Shown here in pieces: positions 5,317-6,874 of a stretch of DNA of 6,874 nt. The stretch covers positions 1 to 6,874 of the forward strand of contig JAQVQT010000099.1 of NCBI GenBank assembly GCA_028701435.1, given 5' to 3'. The stretch is from Smithellaceae bacterium (lineage in GTDB: Bacteria; Desulfobacterota; Syntrophia; Syntrophales; Smithellaceae). How positions within the stretch are numbered: position 1 is the stretch's first letter; each line of letters opens with the position of its first letter. Position numbers and translations under genes: made by a program. The notes beneath the pieces are model-generated. The model ran no database searches and had not been told where the DNA came from. It saw nothing but the letters and a program-made list of their open reading frames with translations.

Positions 5317-6666
5317 TTACCCTTTCCAGCGGTTTTTCACAAACGCCATCGCTTCTTCCCTGTCATGAATTCTGTTTTCCAGCTGCTCTTCCTCCAACGC
5401 CCGCAGCATTTCCCCTATCCGTTTTCCCGTAGCGTAACCCATCGCCAGCAAATCATCTCCGGTCAGCAAACGCGGCGGATGCAGATCTTCATATTCCATC
5501 TTTCCCAGCTGCTCCAGACAAAACTCATAGTGATCCAGCATCCCGTGGCTGGCCAGACAATCCAGCCGGTGCAATTGCAGATGCAGCTGAAAATTCGGCA
5601 TCCGCAGAAACCGCTTCAATCGGGCGGGCCGCATTTTCTGCACATTCATAAAGGCCATGTGCTGACGAATAAGGTCCAGAACGGTTTCCTGCTGGACCCG
5701 TGAAAACCGCAGCCGGCGTACAACGTCTTCCGCAATGGATTCCCCTTGCTTCACGTGCCCGTAAAAATGAACGCCTTTTTCATCCTCCGTCCGCGTGACG
5801 GGCTTGCCGACATCGTGCAAAAGCGCTCCCCAGGCCAGCGCTGTGTCAGCCTCCGGACGGCTTTCCTCCGACAGGATCTCCATCATCATCAGCGTGTGCC
5901 TCCAGACATCGCCTTCCGGATGAAAACGGGGCGGCTGTTCCACTCCCCGCATCCGATCCACTTCCGGCAGAATTTGTTTCAGCAGGCCCGTTTCGGCCAT
6001 CAATTCCAGGCCCCTGCGCGCTCCGCCCCTCGTAAGGATTTTATTCAATTCCTCCTGCACGCGCTCCAAGCTGATTTCCCGTATTTTCGCCGCGTGGCGT
6101 AGAATCGCGTCCCGGACGCCGTCATCGAGATGAAAATCCAGATGGGCGGCAAAACGGATCGCCCGCAGCATTCTTAAATAGTCTTCATTGAAACGAACCG
6201 CAGGATCGCCGATCGTGCGGATAATTTTCTTTCCGATATCGGCGCGGCCGTCCACATAATCGATAACCGCGTTTGTTTCAGCGTCCATCAGCAGGCCATT
6301 GATCGTAAAATCCCGCCGCTGGACGTCTTCCCGGGCCGATGAAAAGCGCACCTGTGTGGGGCGGCGTCCGTCTTCGTAAACGTCGTCGCTGCGAAACGTG
6401 GCCACTTCGTAGGAAAAGCCGCCCTCGCAAACCACCACCACGCCGAATTTGGCGCCCACGGCAACGGTATGTTCAAAAAGACGGATGACCTGATCCGGCA
6501 GGGCGGAGGTGGCGATGTCGTAATCGCCGGGAGAAACCCCACGAACAAAATCCCGAACGCAGCCTCCCACGAAATAGGCTTCAAAACCCGCCCGTTGCAG
6601 ACCTTCGACAACCCGCTTCGCGCCGCGATGTTTTTCGATGGAATGATCGTCCGCCGTCCGGGTCAA
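5317..6666 (-). CDS. cca: Class II CCA tRNA nucleotidyltransferase / poly(A) polymerase family protein with HD domain
   Basis: This enzyme adds nucleotides to RNA 3' ends without a nucleic-acid template, most likely building or repairing the CCA end of tRNAs in the cytoplasm. Numbered from the TTG at 6666 (449 residues), the nucleotidyltransferase head has GGCVRD (34-39) and metal-binding D48-Y-D50. Motif B RRDFTIN is at 117-123 and motif D EDYLR, used for base selection, is at 161-165, followed by the RNA-binding helical region. An HD-type domain follows (HPEGDVWRH at 249-257, H284-D285, a later HGH-like YGHVK), expected to be a phosphohydrolase. Poly(A) polymerase and CC- or A-adding variants share these motifs, so the product is not settled by sequence reading. 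A GTG at 6726 would overlap thiC by 35 nt. TTG 6666, 7 nt after GAGGA and 25 nt past the thiC stop, gives an N-terminus of normal length and is preferred. Confidence 0.88.
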   Translation of the reverse strand: MTRTADDHSIEKHRGAKRVVEGLQRAGFEAYFVGGCVRDFVRGVSPGDYDIATSALPDQVIRLFEHTVAVGAKFGVVVVCEGGFSYEVATFRSDDVYEDGRRPTQVRFSSAREDVQRRDFTINGLLMDAETNAVIDYVDGRADIGKKIIRTIGDPAVRFNEDYLRMLRAIRFAAHLDFHLDDGVRDAILRHAAKIREISLERVQEELNKILTRGGARRGLELMAETGLLKQILPEVDRMRGVEQPPRFHPEGDVWRHTLMMMEILSEESRPEADTALAWGALLHDVGKPVTRTEDEKGVHFYGHVKQGESIAEDVVRRLRFSRVQQETVLDLIRQHMAFMNVQKMRPARLKRFLRMPNFQLHLQLHRLDCLASHGMLDHYEFCLEQLGKMEYEDLHPPRLLTGDDLLAMGYATGKRIGEMLRALEEEQLENRIHDREEAMAFVKNRWKG

Positions 6667-6673
6667 TCTTGCT

Positions 6674-6678
6674 TCCTC
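6674..6678 (-). promoter_or_regulatory. Shine-Dalgarno deciding the cca start
   Basis: GAGGA on the minus strand lies 7 nt before the TTG at 6666, between the thiC stop and the cca frame. No comparable match precedes the GTG at 6726. Confidence 0.5.
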
Positions 6679-6691
6679 GTGATGATTGGGT

Positions 6692-6874
6692 TTATTTCTT
6701 TCCCAGCTTGATCGCGCAGAATTCACCGCACATCGTGCAGCCTTCCTCGTTCGCGCTTTTGCTCTTTTCCAAAAGCGCGGATGTTTTTTCCGGATCGATG
6801 GATGCCTCTACCTGCCCCTGCCAATCAAAGTTCTTGCGGCACCGGGACATTTTCCTGTCCCGTTCAAAAGCGCC
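6692..6874 (-). CDS. thiC: ThiC-family radical SAM enzyme, C-terminal end only
   Basis: Only the last 60 residues are visible; the rest lies beyond the right edge. The segment NFDWQGQVEASIDPEK followed near the end by GCTMCGEFCAIK matches the C-terminal tail of phosphomethylpyrimidine synthase ThiC, whose three cysteines bind the radical-SAM [4Fe-4S] cluster. ThiC turns 5-aminoimidazole ribotide into the thiamine pyrimidine. The cysteine spacing here is CX2CX3C, one residue shorter than the CX2CX4C of E. coli-type ThiC, and fits the shorter ThiC form I associate with anaerobes. The paralogue BzaF (5-hydroxybenzimidazole synthase of anaerobic B12 biosynthesis) shares this tail and cannot be excluded from 60 residues. 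It is the first visible gene of a probable thiC-cca-NlpC/P60 operon; any thiamine riboswitch would lie outside the window. Confidence 0.85.
   Translation of the reverse strand, partial: GAFERDRKMSRCRKNFDWQGQVEASIDPEKTSALLEKSKSANEEGCTMCGEFCAIKLGKK

Overview
The window looks like ordinary chromosome of a Gram-negative anaerobe, most like the Desulfobacterota / former Deltaproteobacteria (Syntrophales-like). This placement is an inference from gene content: a minimal two-gene SufC-SufB pair with no cysteine desulfurase beside it, a rubredoxin-less rubrerythrin-like protein, a short-type ThiC tail, a lipoprotein murein hydrolase (which implies an outer membrane) and a lysine/alanine-rich histone H1-like protein. 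No marker gene fixes the taxon. I see no mobile element, CRISPR array, tRNA or rRNA.

Layout. Bases 1-1557 (+) hold the 3' part of an ABC-F translational ATPase. Everything else is on the minus strand, so the ABC-F gene converges on a ferritin-like gene across a 99-nt gap. In minus-strand order of transcription the rest is: the last 60 codons of thiC (6874-6692); a class II CCA-adding / poly(A) polymerase family enzyme with an HD domain (6666-5317); a lipoprotein with a SPOR and an NlpC/P60 domain (5291-4527); a 56-residue histone H1-like protein (4269-4099) with its own promoter and a hairpin behind it; sufC and sufB as an overlapping pair (3917-2261) behind a good sigma70-type promoter and a tandem direct repeat; and the ferritin-like gene (2175-1657) with its own consensus promoter.

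How the genes fit together. thiC, cca and the NlpC/P60 gene are separated by about 25 nt each and read as one operon of unrelated housekeeping functions. sufC and sufB are translationally coupled and should form a SufBC-type Fe-S cluster assembly scaffold. The di-iron ferritin-like protein directly downstream suits iron handling or peroxide defence and could also receive read-through from sufCB. The histone-like gene is an independent monocistronic unit.

Several starts differ from the longest open frame: ferritin-like ATG 2175, sufB ATG 3181, sufC ATG 3917 and cca TTG 6666. Each is supported by a Shine-Dalgarno match or a promoter lying inside the longer frame. Nothing here is clearly a new system. 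The most interesting items are the minimal SufC-SufB pair with unusual cysteines, the direct repeat in front of it, the tiny histone-like gene, and a perfect 12-bp-arm palindrome inside the NlpC/P60 gene.
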